NCBI GenBank assembly: GCA_016839635.1
Contig: JAEOTV010000236.1
Coordinates: 1-20,572 of the forward strand
Reading direction: 5' to 3'
DNA length: 20,572 bases
Origin: Promethearchaeota archaeon
GTDB taxonomy: Archaea > Asgardarchaeota > Lokiarchaeia > Sigynarchaeales > SOKP01
The notes under the pieces are model-generated. The model had not been told where the DNA came from and searched no databases. It was given only the letters and a program-made list of their open reading frames with translations. Position 1 is the first letter of the stretch; every line of letters starts with the position of its first letter. Of the stretch, positions 14,428-20,572 are shown one piece after another. The position numbers and the translations under genes were made by a program.

Positions 14428-15087
14428 TTATTTATGATTAGTCTCCTCATACCACAGCCTGATGAGATCATGATTTTTAATATATCTTAGACAAAAGAGA
14501 GATATTATTAAGGTTATCAATGTTTCCAAAAACCATAAAAGGTTATATAAAGTAAGGTTAGCTTCAAATGTGAACGGTCCAACTGTAATTATACCATAAT
14601 CCACGAAAGAATAATATAAAAAGTCGAAATTCGGTCCAACGAACCATGGGAACAACAGGGATATATATTTGTGAGCAGGAAAATCAAGTAAAACATGAGT
14701 AATTCCCCCAATCAAAGCAGAATATGCTATTATTGTCCAGGATTTTCTTGAATATTGTTTTTTTCTTAAATGATCCCATTGATCGATACCAAAATATCTC
14801 AGGGGTGCATAAAATTTACTTTTCTTAATAGCTATTCGTGCGCAAAAGGGTCCAAAATACCTAGCGAAGATAAAAGTAGCGAGAATTGTAATCGGAGTTG
14901 TCCATAAAAACTGTCCTATGAGGCTATGTGTGAACACATAAAAATTTATATTTAAAAAAAAATCTAATATAAAGTTAAAATCGGGAATAAGAGCCCCTAA
15001 ACATAATGCTGTCCCATCAAATATTTTAGGAAACTTAATTTTCAATATTAATCCAGGAGCTTGATGTGAAAAAATAGATAAGGGCAT
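14428..15087 (-). CDS. DUF4184-like integral membrane protein
   Basis: 219 residues with about five hydrophobic segments. The N-terminus MPLSIFSHQAPGL...FDGTALCLGALIPDFNFILDF shows a His-x-Ala-Pro start and the GALIPDF motif of DUF4184/YdjM-like membrane proteins related to metal-dependent hydrolases. Later His residues (VFTHSLIGQF and GGITHVLLDFPAHKY) fit conserved polar positions inside membrane segments. A membrane-embedded metal site is possible from the family resemblance; no activity can be assigned. ATG 15087 has no evident SD. Same strand as the VWA gene and 67 nt upstream of it, so the two could be co-transcribed. Confidence 0.6.
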   Translation of the reverse strand: MPLSIFSHQAPGLILKIKFPKIFDGTALCLGALIPDFNFILDFFLNINFYVFTHSLIGQFLWTTPITILATFIFARYFGPFCARIAIKKSKFYAPLRYFGIDQWDHLRKKQYSRKSWTIIAYSALIGGITHVLLDFPAHKYISLLFPWFVGPNFDFLYYSFVDYGIITVGPFTFEANLTLYNLLWFLETLITLIISLFCLRYIKNHDLIRLWYEETNHK

Positions 15088-15213
15088 TTTATTCTATAAG
15101 AAAAAAAAATTTGTATTAATTTATTATTTAAGAATATAGATTAGTTTTTATTAAACATTCAATTTTGGATTATTTTTATTCAGATCCTCAAACCATATTA
15201 TAATAAAATTGTC

Positions 15214-17367
15214 CTAAAGACTTGAAAAAAGAATAAATCCCCAGTTGATAATTCCCCCAATTAATAAAGCAATAGCGATTTCCATAGCAGAAATTTTTAG
15301 AGCATATTTCCAATTTGTTTGTTTTGCAATAATGATTATAGTCGCGAAACAGGGAATATAAAGCATAGTAACTAAACTAAATACAATCATCTGAATAGGA
15401 GTTAAAAGTTCCAAAAGAGTTAATCCTATGTTTTCAGCAAAAAGAGCAAGAAGAACTAGCGTTAATTCTTTACGCAAAATTCCATATATTAAAAAAATAC
15501 CAATAGTAGCTGGTAATCCAAGCCAAAATACTGATATTGGATACAATACTAGATTTAGCGGCTCTAAAGCGTTGAAAATTAATAAAACTTCCAGAAAAAT
15601 TCCTAAAAGTATTATAATTGGTAGTGCTCTAAACACAAATTCTTTGGTTCTTAACCAAGTCTGTTTTGCGATAACACTATAATTTGGCATTCGGTATTCA
15701 TGCATTTCCATAATTAATTCTATACAAGTTCCGGGCATTGATTTATTCAGAATTCTTCCTATAATTAGTATTACTGAAAAATTAATCACAAACAGAAACA
15801 CTACCCATCCGAAACCTAAATATCGCCCTACAAGACCCATAACCACAGTCATTGTAGCTGCACACGGTATAAGTGAAGTTAAAACAATTGAAATCCTTTT
15901 TTCTCGTTCAGTTTCCATTATTCTACATCCAGCACAAGCAGGTACATTGCAACCAAACCCTAAGATCATTGGTATAATTGTTTTCCCATGAACACCAAGG
16001 AAGTGCATGATTCTATCCATTAAAAAGGCTGCACGTGGTAAATATCCCGAATCTTGTAAAATCTCAATTATTAGAAAAAATGGGATTACGTAAACCAAAA
16101 CACCCCCTAGGGCTCCAATTAATCCTCCCATCCCTCCATCCCAAAAGATTTTAACTCCCAGTGAGTTTTCTCCAAATAGTGAATATATCCCATTACTCCA
16201 TATTCCATACAAATTATCTAATAAACCCCCAAAAAAATTTCCTATTGAAAATGTGAAAATATAGATACCTATAATCGCAAGAATTAAAATAACATAGCCC
16301 CAAACAGAGTGAGTTGTAAGATGATCAAGTGTATCAGCTATAGAGTTTTTCTTAGCTTGCTTTCCAAATTTTACTATTAGGACTTGTTGTGTTATTTTAG
16401 TAATTTTGTTGTAAATTTCTGAAGAAATTATGGTACTAATATCTTCCCCATGAATCTCTTCTAGCTCATTTCGTACATTTTTAGCTTTTTGAATTATTTT
16501 GGAGGATATCTCTTGATTAGCAAATAATTTTTTTATCTCTTCGTCATTTTCTAAAAGTTTTATTGCTAAAAATCTTGATGGATAATGAGAATTATCAATA
16601 AGATGTTTCTCATCTCTAATGGTATCAATGATTTCACTAATTTTTGTCTCAACTTCTTTTCCAAAGGAAAGGATGGCGGATAAATCGGGAAAAATAAATT
16701 CCTTTTTTGATACTGCTTCTATTGTCGCTTTTTTATGAATATGGTCTTTTCGATAATATCTTTGAGAATGATGTTTAGATCTTTCAGCTTTACTTCTACC
16801 ATGATGTAAATGTGGATGTTGATATACTACCATTTCTATTGCCTCTTCCAGAAGTTGATGAACTCCAACACCGTGAATAGCTACAACGGGGAGAACAGGT
16901 AATTTAAATATTTTTTCTAGTTTCTCGAAGTCGATATCCATATTTCTTTTATGTAAAATATCCATTTGATTTATAGCGAGAATCATTGGAACATTTAACT
17001 CTAAGAGTTGAAATGTAAAAAATAAATTACGTTCTAAATTAGTAGCATCAATCACATTTATTATTAAATCAACATCTTCAGAGACGATAAATTCTCTACT
17101 TACGATTTCTTCAATACTATATGTAGATAAAGAATAAATCCCTGGTAAATCAACAATATTAAAACGGTACCCTAAAAAATCTAAATAACCTTCCATTTTC
17201 TCAACAGTTTTTCCAGGCCAATTTCCAATTGTCTGTGAAAGCCCTGTTAACTGATTAAATATAACAGATTTACCCACATTTGGATTACCAGCTAACGCAA
17301 TATTGATTGAATTCGTATATTGTTGCTCTCTTTTTCCTTTTGGGGTATTTGATAAGTGACAACTCAT
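15214..17367 (-). CDS. feoB: Ferrous iron transporter FeoB
   Basis: 717 residues. N-terminal GTPase domain: G1 GNPNVGKS (27-34), the switch region around NWPGKTVEKMEG, G3 DLPG (73-76) and G4 NQMD (133-136). A linker/GDI region up to about residue 345 contains a His-rich, basic insert (about 184-211, eight His: QHPHLHHG...SKHH...DHIHKK). The membrane domain holds the two gate motifs and the FeoB signature PMILGFGCNVPACAGCRIMETEREKR with LTSLIPCAATMTV. It imports Fe2+ across the cytoplasmic membrane with GTP-gated transport. It is downstream of feoA (57-nt gap, same strand) and should be co-transcribed from the operator-bearing promoter near 17780. Confidence 0.95.
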   Translation of the reverse strand: MSCHLSNTPKGKREQQYTNSINIALAGNPNVGKSVIFNQLTGLSQTIGNWPGKTVEKMEGYLDFLGYRFNIVDLPGIYSLSTYSIEEIVSREFIVSEDVDLIINVIDATNLERNLFFTFQLLELNVPMILAINQMDILHKRNMDIDFEKLEKIFKLPVLPVVAIHGVGVHQLLEEAIEMVVYQHPHLHHGRSKAERSKHHSQRYYRKDHIHKKATIEAVSKKEFIFPDLSAILSFGKEVETKISEIIDTIRDEKHLIDNSHYPSRFLAIKLLENDEEIKKLFANQEISSKIIQKAKNVRNELEEIHGEDISTIISSEIYNKITKITQQVLIVKFGKQAKKNSIADTLDHLTTHSVWGYVILILAIIGIYIFTFSIGNFFGGLLDNLYGIWSNGIYSLFGENSLGVKIFWDGGMGGLIGALGGVLVYVIPFFLIIEILQDSGYLPRAAFLMDRIMHFLGVHGKTIIPMILGFGCNVPACAGCRIMETEREKRISIVLTSLIPCAATMTVVMGLVGRYLGFGWVVFLFVINFSVILIIGRILNKSMPGTCIELIMEMHEYRMPNYSVIAKQTWLRTKEFVFRALPIIILLGIFLEVLLIFNALEPLNLVLYPISVFWLGLPATIGIFLIYGILRKELTLVLLALFAENIGLTLLELLTPIQMIVFSLVTMLYIPCFATIIIIAKQTNWKYALKISAMEIAIALLIGGIINWGFILFSSL

Positions 17368-17424
17368 AATTAGGATAAATTATATCAATTAGAATTTATA
17401 AATTTGAATTGATTAATAAACTGA

Positions 17425-17712
17425 TTAGAGGGTGCATTCCTCATTACATTTTACAATGATTTTTTCTGCTAAACCTCTTCCTATTACAAGAGAAGATCCT
17501 TTTACGATTATTTCGAGTGGACCTCTTAATGGGGCAGATTTTTTTTTAATTATTTTAACCCCCGGAACAATCCCTAAATTAGCAAGCCGCTTTTTCGCTT
17601 TGTATCCTGCATTTACATTAACAACAATAACAACTTCACCTTTATGACATTCTGTAAGACATTTAAGAAGTGTTGTAAATGATGAATTTTTTGAATAATG
17701 ATTTTTTGGCAC
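17425..17712 (-). CDS. feoA: FeoA, SH3-like partner of FeoB (first copy)
   Basis: 95 residues from GTG 17712, of which about 75 form the FeoA SH3-like domain: GEVVIVVNVNAGYKAKKRLANLGIVPGVKIIKKKSAPLRGPLEIIVKGSSLVIGRGLAEKIIV. FeoA binds FeoB and supports ferrous iron uptake. The tail has a CNEEC pair. The clear SD AGGTGA (17736-17731) is 18 nt from the GTG but only 6-9 nt from in-frame AUA 17724 and AUC 17721, so a near-cognate start is possible. A FeoA-type operator and TATA box lie about 65 nt upstream. It is 57 nt ahead of feoB. Confidence 0.9.
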   Translation of the reverse strand: MPKNHYSKNSSFTTLLKCLTECHKGEVVIVVNVNAGYKAKKRLANLGIVPGVKIIKKKSAPLRGPLEIIVKGSSLVIGRGLAEKIIVKCNEECTL

Positions 17713-17777
17713 GTGTCTGATTATTTTTATTCACCTGAAGTGGGATTTTTTTTAAAAGAATACTTTCTCAATAAAAA

Positions 17778-17800
17778 TTTAGTCATACCTAAATATAAAT
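17778..17800 (-). promoter_or_regulatory. TATA box plus DtxR-like operator of the feoAB operon
   Basis: TTTAGTCATACCTAAA (17778-17793, plus strand) is an inverted repeat, TTTAG-N6-CTAAA. On the minus strand the TATA box TTTATAT abuts it directly, so a bound protein would block the transcription start. The core TTAGTCATACCTAA matches the element upstream of the second feoA in 12 of 14 bases. It resembles operators of DtxR-family metal regulators, and a gene for one lies at 19619. Confidence 0.65.
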
Positions 17801-17976
17801 TTTTCTTTTTTAAATTTTAGGATTTAATTTATCCTCACATTAAAATATAATACCAAAATCCTTTATTTTAATACTTTTCTCTAAAGTAATATTTGTTTAT
17901 GCTTAGGAGATGTGATTATCAAAATTTTATAATTTTATATAATTGCTCTCATATAAAAAATATCGATATTTTGTTT

Positions 17977-18342
17977 TTAAAACCATTGAGTAGCGTCAGC
18001 GTCTAATACTAAATCATTAAGAGTTGCAGCTCCAACAATTTTGACACCAGGAATTAAATCTACTTCTTCCCAACCTAACATTCTTTTTGACGCTTCACAT
18101 ACAAGGAATTCAACACCCATTTCCATTGCTTTATCAATCATCTCTTTTACGCTTGGAAAAGAACCAAGTTTAATTTTGTCAGCTTCACCTGGTTTCAATA
18201 TTTTTATTCCTGTACCAAGATAATAAACTGTTGCTTTAATATCCATTGCCTTTGCTGTTTGAGCTAATACTAACGGTGAATATTGACGCTCTGGGTCATG
18301 AGTGGTTTGAACATATAAAATATATTTTTCTTTCTCGCTAAT
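17977..18342 (-). CDS. DsrE/F-family small protein, likely AUU start
   Basis: 121 residues if started at AUU 18342; the first AUG (18246) would remove the essential first strand. The full reading is ISEKEKYILYVQTTHDPERQ, then YSPLVLAQTAKAMDIKATVYY..., ending VEFLVCEASKRMLGW...LIPGVKIVGAATLNDLVLDAD, the DsrE/DsrF-like alpha/beta fold with the usual Cys after the fourth strand (FLVC). Members are small cytoplasmic proteins in sulfur or persulfide transfer; the exact role is unknown. GGGTGAT (18354-18348) lies 5 nt before the AUU, an excellent SD distance, and two UGA codons precede it. Alternatively, loss of one A in the A5 run would join the frame to the AUG at 18350. It sits between the two feoA genes. 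Confidence 0.75.
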   Translation of the reverse strand: MSEKEKYILYVQTTHDPERQYSPLVLAQTAKAMDIKATVYYLGTGIKILKPGEADKIKLGSFPSVKEMIDKAMEMGVEFLVCEASKRMLGWEEVDLIPGVKIVGAATLNDLVLDADATQWF

Positions 18343-18427
18343 TTTTCATCACCCTTTAATTTTGATTAATTTTAATTATTGAGTATCACATATTTTTTGA
18401 CAAATTTGAACTATAATTTATCAGTAT

Positions 18428-18460
18428 CTGAATCTATTAAATCTTACTTTTATGATTCAG
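18428..18460. repeat. Inverted repeat downstream of the second feoA
   Basis: CTGAATC (18428-18434) and GATTCAG (18454-18460) form 7-bp arms with a 19-nt loop in the spacer between the second feoA and the DsrE gene. It may be a processing or regulatory hairpin; no T tract follows in either direction. Nothing else is seen in this 239-nt spacer (18343-18581). Confidence 0.3.
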
Positions 18461-18581
18461 AATAAAAAATTGACCTTAATATTAGGATTATTAATATCTC
18501 TCAAACTTGATTTATAAAATATCAATTTCTTAGATTTCTACTACAAAAAGATATATTAGAGTTATTAAGTAAAGATTAAAA

Positions 18582-18857
18582 CTATTTTACTATTATTTTT
18601 GCTGCTAATCCTCTGCCTATCACTAATGAGGTTCCTTTTACCATAATCTCAATAGGTCCTCGAAAAGGAGCTGTTTTTGTTTTAATTATTTCAACACCCG
18701 GAATAATCCCTAAACAGGCAAGCCTCATTTTTGCATGATGACCAGCGTTTACTCTCTGTACTATTAACTTCTGACCTATAGGACTTTTAACTAAATTATT
18801 AAGAAGTGGAGGATCATTAGAATAATGTGAGAGTTTTTCCCGATATTCAGGCTTCAT
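18582..18857 (-). CDS. feoA: FeoA, second copy
   Basis: 91 residues from AUG 18857. The FeoA domain GQKLIVQRVNAGHHAKMRLACLGIIPGVEIIKTKTAPFRGPIEIMVKGTSLVIGRGLAAKIIVK is very close to that of the first feoA, with an N-terminal extension (MKPEYREKLSHYSND) that shares the HYS element with its paralogue. It is a separate transcription unit with its own operator and TATA box upstream, and no SD is evident. A spare or condition-specific partner of FeoB is the simplest reading. Confidence 0.9.
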   Translation of the reverse strand: MKPEYREKLSHYSNDPPLLNNLVKSPIGQKLIVQRVNAGHHAKMRLACLGIIPGVEIIKTKTAPFRGPIEIMVKGTSLVIGRGLAAKIIVK

Positions 18858-18908
18858 GATAAAAAATAATCCATGCTATTTTATTTTGATAGAATCCTTA
18901 TGATATAT

Positions 18909-18928
18909 TTAGGGATACCTAATATAAA
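18909..18928 (-). promoter_or_regulatory. TATA box plus DtxR-like operator of the second feoA
   Basis: TTAGGGATACCTAA (18909-18922) is an inverted repeat with perfect 5-bp arms (TTAGG-GATA-CCTAA). On the minus strand the TATA sequence TTTATAT runs directly into it, the same arrangement and nearly the same bases as at the feoAB promoter. The start codon is about 50 nt further on. Confidence 0.65.
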
Positions 18929-19200
18929 AAAATGATCTTATATTTCTATCAAATCTTTTTGTAAATAAAATGAAAATTTGATATTAAAATTTAATAATCA
19001 TATTATTTAATTTTAGATTAATTAAAAAACAATTAGGGTTAATAAATATTGTTATTTTTAAGACTCATTTTATTTTTAAAAATGATTTAATATAATTTAT
19101 TTTGAATATATATTCATAATATTTAAATAAGTAGTTTACTATTAATATATTAGAAATAAATAATGAATAAATATTCAAAAGAGAAAGGTGAAGAATTAAT
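18929..19200. other. Divergent intergenic region before the Gly-rich gene
   Basis: Strongly AT-rich. TTAGGGTTAA (19033-19042) is a weak half-like match to the feo operators. Several TATA-like stretches (for example ATATATTCATAATATTTAAA near 19106-19126) could drive the plus-strand genes. GGTGA at 19187-19191 is the SD of the next gene. No ORF or RNA gene is seen. Confidence 0.35.
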
Positions 19201-19581
19201 ATGCCGGGTGGAGATAGAACTGGTCCTAGAGGTTTAGGATCGAGAACTGGTAGAGGTTTTGGATATTGTGCTGGTTATGATACACCAGGATATACAAAAG
19301 GTCCTGGAATGGGACTTGGTGGAGGCTGGGGCCGAGGAAGGGGAATCGGATATGGTAGAGGTTTTGGATATGGAGGAGGTAGAGGTTGGGGATATAGAGC
19401 TCCTATTTACACTCCCATTTATAATCCATATCCTACTGATATTATTACAAAAGCTACTCCAGAAACTCAATTAAATATGTTAAAGCAGGAGAAGGAATAT
19501 ATAGAATCACAGGTCAACGGAATGAATAGTGCAATAGCCGATATCTCTAAAAGAATTGAAGAATTAGAAAAACAAGAATAA
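19201..19581 (+). CDS. Gly/Arg-rich DUF5320-like protein with C-terminal coiled coil
   Basis: 126 residues. The N-terminus MPGGDRTGPRGLGSRTGRGFGYCAGYD, followed by a Gly/Arg/Tyr-rich low-complexity region up to about residue 68, is typical of DUF5320 proteins, which in archaea and anaerobic bacteria lie beside Mrp/NBP35 and dinitrogenase iron-molybdenum cofactor-type genes. The last 45 residues (PETQLNMLKQEKEYIESQVNGMNSAIADISKRIEELEKQ) form a helix with heptads, fitting a coiled coil. SD GGTGA with a 9-nt spacer precedes AUG 19201. It is 37 nt upstream of the DtxR-family gene and probably in the same operon, linking it to metal handling. Molecular role unknown. Confidence 0.75.
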   Translation: MPGGDRTGPRGLGSRTGRGFGYCAGYDTPGYTKGPGMGLGGGWGRGRGIGYGRGFGYGGGRGWGYRAPIYTPIYNPYPTDIITKATPETQLNMLKQEKEYIESQVNGMNSAIADISKRIEELEKQE

Positions 19582-19582
19582 A

Positions 19583-19600
19583 TTTCTTTTTTTTATTTTT
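19583..19600 (+). terminator. T-rich tract between the DUF5320-like and DtxR genes
   Basis: Nearly all T after the stop codon. It may cause partial termination, attenuating the downstream regulator; the 37-nt gap otherwise suggests one transcript. Confidence 0.35.
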
Positions 19601-19618
19601 AAAAAATTTAGTGATAAA

Positions 19619-19999
19619 ATGGCTGAAATTCAAGAAAGATATGAGGATTATCTCAAAGCTATTTATTTAATTTCTAAAGGTAGGAAAGGAGGGTGGGTAA
19701 CCAATTCCGAAATCTCAAATATTTTGAATGTTAAACCCTCCTCTGTGACAAATATGCTTTATAATCTAAAAAAATATGATTATATCTCATGGAAGCCTAG
19801 AAAATCTCTAAGATTAACTCCAAAAGGAAAAAAAATTGCTTTAAAAGTGCTTAAAAACTATAATTGTCTATTCGAGTTTTTTGTACATGTGCTTAAATTG
19901 AAAAATGAAAACTTGATACAAAAATTATCTTGTGAAATTGAACACCATTTAAATCTTGAAGTGTCTAATGCATTAAAAAATCTAATTCTTGAATATTAG
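19619..19999 (+). CDS. DtxR/MntR-family metal-dependent transcription regulator
   Basis: 126 residues without a C-terminal SH3/FeoA domain. The N-terminal winged helix (RYEDYLKAIYLISKGRKGGWVTNSEISNILNVKPSSVTNMLYNLKKYDYISW...LTPKGKKIA) has the family's recognition helix with PSSVTNML. The dimerisation/metal part keeps CEIEHH (Cys105, Glu108, His109), like the CxxEH metal site of DtxR/IdeR. At the other metal position, usually written HRLxE, the sequence is YNCLFEFF, so Asn82 stands for the usual His while Glu86 is kept. It likely represses iron-uptake genes when Fe2+ or Mn2+ is plentiful; the feo operators nearby are the obvious targets (inference). GTGAT lies 3 nt before the AUG. Confidence 0.85.
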   Translation: MAEIQERYEDYLKAIYLISKGRKGGWVTNSEISNILNVKPSSVTNMLYNLKKYDYISWKPRKSLRLTPKGKKIALKVLKNYNCLFEFFVHVLKLKNENLIQKLSCEIEHHLNLEVSNALKNLILEY

Positions 20000-20000
20000 A

Positions 20001-20572
20001 TCATTTGACATTTAACTTCCAAAAGGTTATACCGTTATAGATAATCTTTTTAATTTTTTTTCGAGATTCAAGTTTTTTTAATTGTGAAATAATTTCATCT
20101 TCATCAAAATTAGGAGAAGAAAATGTTTCAATAATTTGATGTTGCCTCATTGGATGTCTCTCTAGTATTGATATAACTTCTTTTTCGAAATCTGATGAAT
20201 AAATACTGAATTTTCCTATCTCCGGAAAGTTAATATTAGTATAATCACCGAATATTTCATTTAAAACTGGAATTACCTTCTTATCAGGAATTTTTACCCA
20301 TTTTTCAACGGGAGGTCTTATTGGAACATTTATATCAATTCTATCTGGTTTTATCAAATCTAGTTTTTCTTTAATTTTCAATAATTCTTCTTTTGTATCA
20401 TTAATCCCTTTCATTAGCATTACTTCAATCCAAAATTTACCTGCGAATTTTTTCCTAAAATCTATAAATCCTTGAGTTAAATTATCAAAGCTAATGGAGG
20501 GATGAGGTCGATTTATTTTTATGAATGATTTTTCATCCCAAGCATCCAAACTAGGTAGAACTACATCTGAAG
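20001..20572 (-). CDS. Radical SAM protein (COG0731-like), C-terminal part with winged helix; 5' end outside the window
   Basis: The frame runs in from the right edge and ends at TGA 20003-20001; 189 codons are visible. SDVVLPSLDAWDEKSFIKINRPHPSISFDNLTQGF...WIEVMLMKGINDTKEEL...INVPIRPPVEKWVKIP is the C-terminal half of a radical SAM barrel of the MoaA/TYW1-related type (COG0731). The N-terminal CxxxCxxC cluster motif must lie outside the window. The last 60 residues (ISILERHPMRQHQIIETFSSPNFDEDEIISQLKKLESRKKIKKIIYNGITFW) look like a winged helix. The substrate is unknown. The stop is convergent with the DtxR gene, one base apart. Confidence 0.8.
   Translation of the reverse strand, partial: SDVVLPSLDAWDEKSFIKINRPHPSISFDNLTQGFIDFRKKFAGKFWIEVMLMKGINDTKEELLKIKEKLDLIKPDRIDINVPIRPPVEKWVKIPDKKVIPVLNEIFGDYTNINFPEIGKFSIYSSDFEKEVISILERHPMRQHQIIETFSSPNFDEDEIISQLKKLESRKKIKKIIYNGITFWKLNVK

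Noticed and set aside
18343..18360. Selenocysteine readthrough of the double UGA upstream of the DsrE gene
   Set aside because: Two UGA in a row directly before the family N-terminus, with an SD overlapping them; they simply close the upstream frame.
19234..19474. Open frames in other registers over the Gly-rich gene
   Set aside because: Low-complexity repeats (Ser/Thr- or Glu/Val/Asp-rich) created by the GGN codon runs; not genes.
1..20572. CRISPR arrays, insertion sequences, attachment sites, tRNA or rRNA genes
   Set aside because: No direct-repeat array, transposase, terminal inverted repeats or cloverleaf-forming sequence was found by eye.

Overview
The window is AT-rich archaeal DNA and most probably comes from an Asgard archaeon of the Lokiarchaeota (Promethearchaeota) type. 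The main reasons are a homologue of the eukaryotic oligosaccharyltransferase subunit OSTC (11800-12330), a small protein with longin-like topology (3323-3811), formylmethanofuran-dehydrogenase (Fwd) genes of the archaeal Wood-Ljungdahl pathway, archaeal TATA boxes with leaderless or GGTGAT-type Shine-Dalgarno (SD) starts, poly-T terminators, and a candidate selenoprotein followed by a eukaryote-like SECIS fold, a feature described for Lokiarchaeota. The assignment is inference; there is no rRNA marker here.

Layout. 1-251 is the end of a membrane protein gene. 288-621 holds a promoter palindrome, a small ORF interrupted in frame by UGA, and directly after its stop a SECIS-like hairpin. 762-914 encodes a 50-residue protein. 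1036-3326 carries an MFS transporter and a DUF89 phosphatase, convergent with the longin-like gene. 4110-4961 (minus) is an Mrp/NBP35 Fe-S carrier, divergent from an operon at 5203-9104 (Fe-S protein, FwdB, FwdD, FwdA). 9219-11492 carries a zinc-ribbon membrane protein, a carboxypeptidase-regulatory-like domain protein and a membrane-bound winged-helix regulator. 11800-15087 carries OSTC, a truncated duplicate of a VWA gene, a small membrane protein, the intact CoxE-like VWA gene and a DUF4184-like membrane protein. 15214-19999 is an iron region: feoB, feoA, a DsrE-family gene, a second feoA, and divergently a Gly-rich DUF5320-like gene and a DtxR-family regulator. The window ends inside a radical SAM gene.

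How the genes may work together. Both feoA genes carry nearly the same inverted repeat (TTAGNNATACCTAA) abutting their TATA boxes, and a DtxR-type regulator lies close by, so a local iron regulon is likely. The Fwd operon is unusual: FwdB keeps its active-site Cys, but the usual His next to it and the usual Arg of the RGHYN motif are replaced, and FwdA has Asn where the metal-binding Asp is expected. The complex may therefore not do the standard CO2-to-formylmethanofuran reaction.

Several genes (the Fe-S protein, DsrE, the longin-like protein, perhaps others) have no AUG/GUG/UUG where their family homology begins, but have an AUU preceded by an SD-like motif. This is either recurrent near-cognate initiation or, less likely in every case, sequence error.
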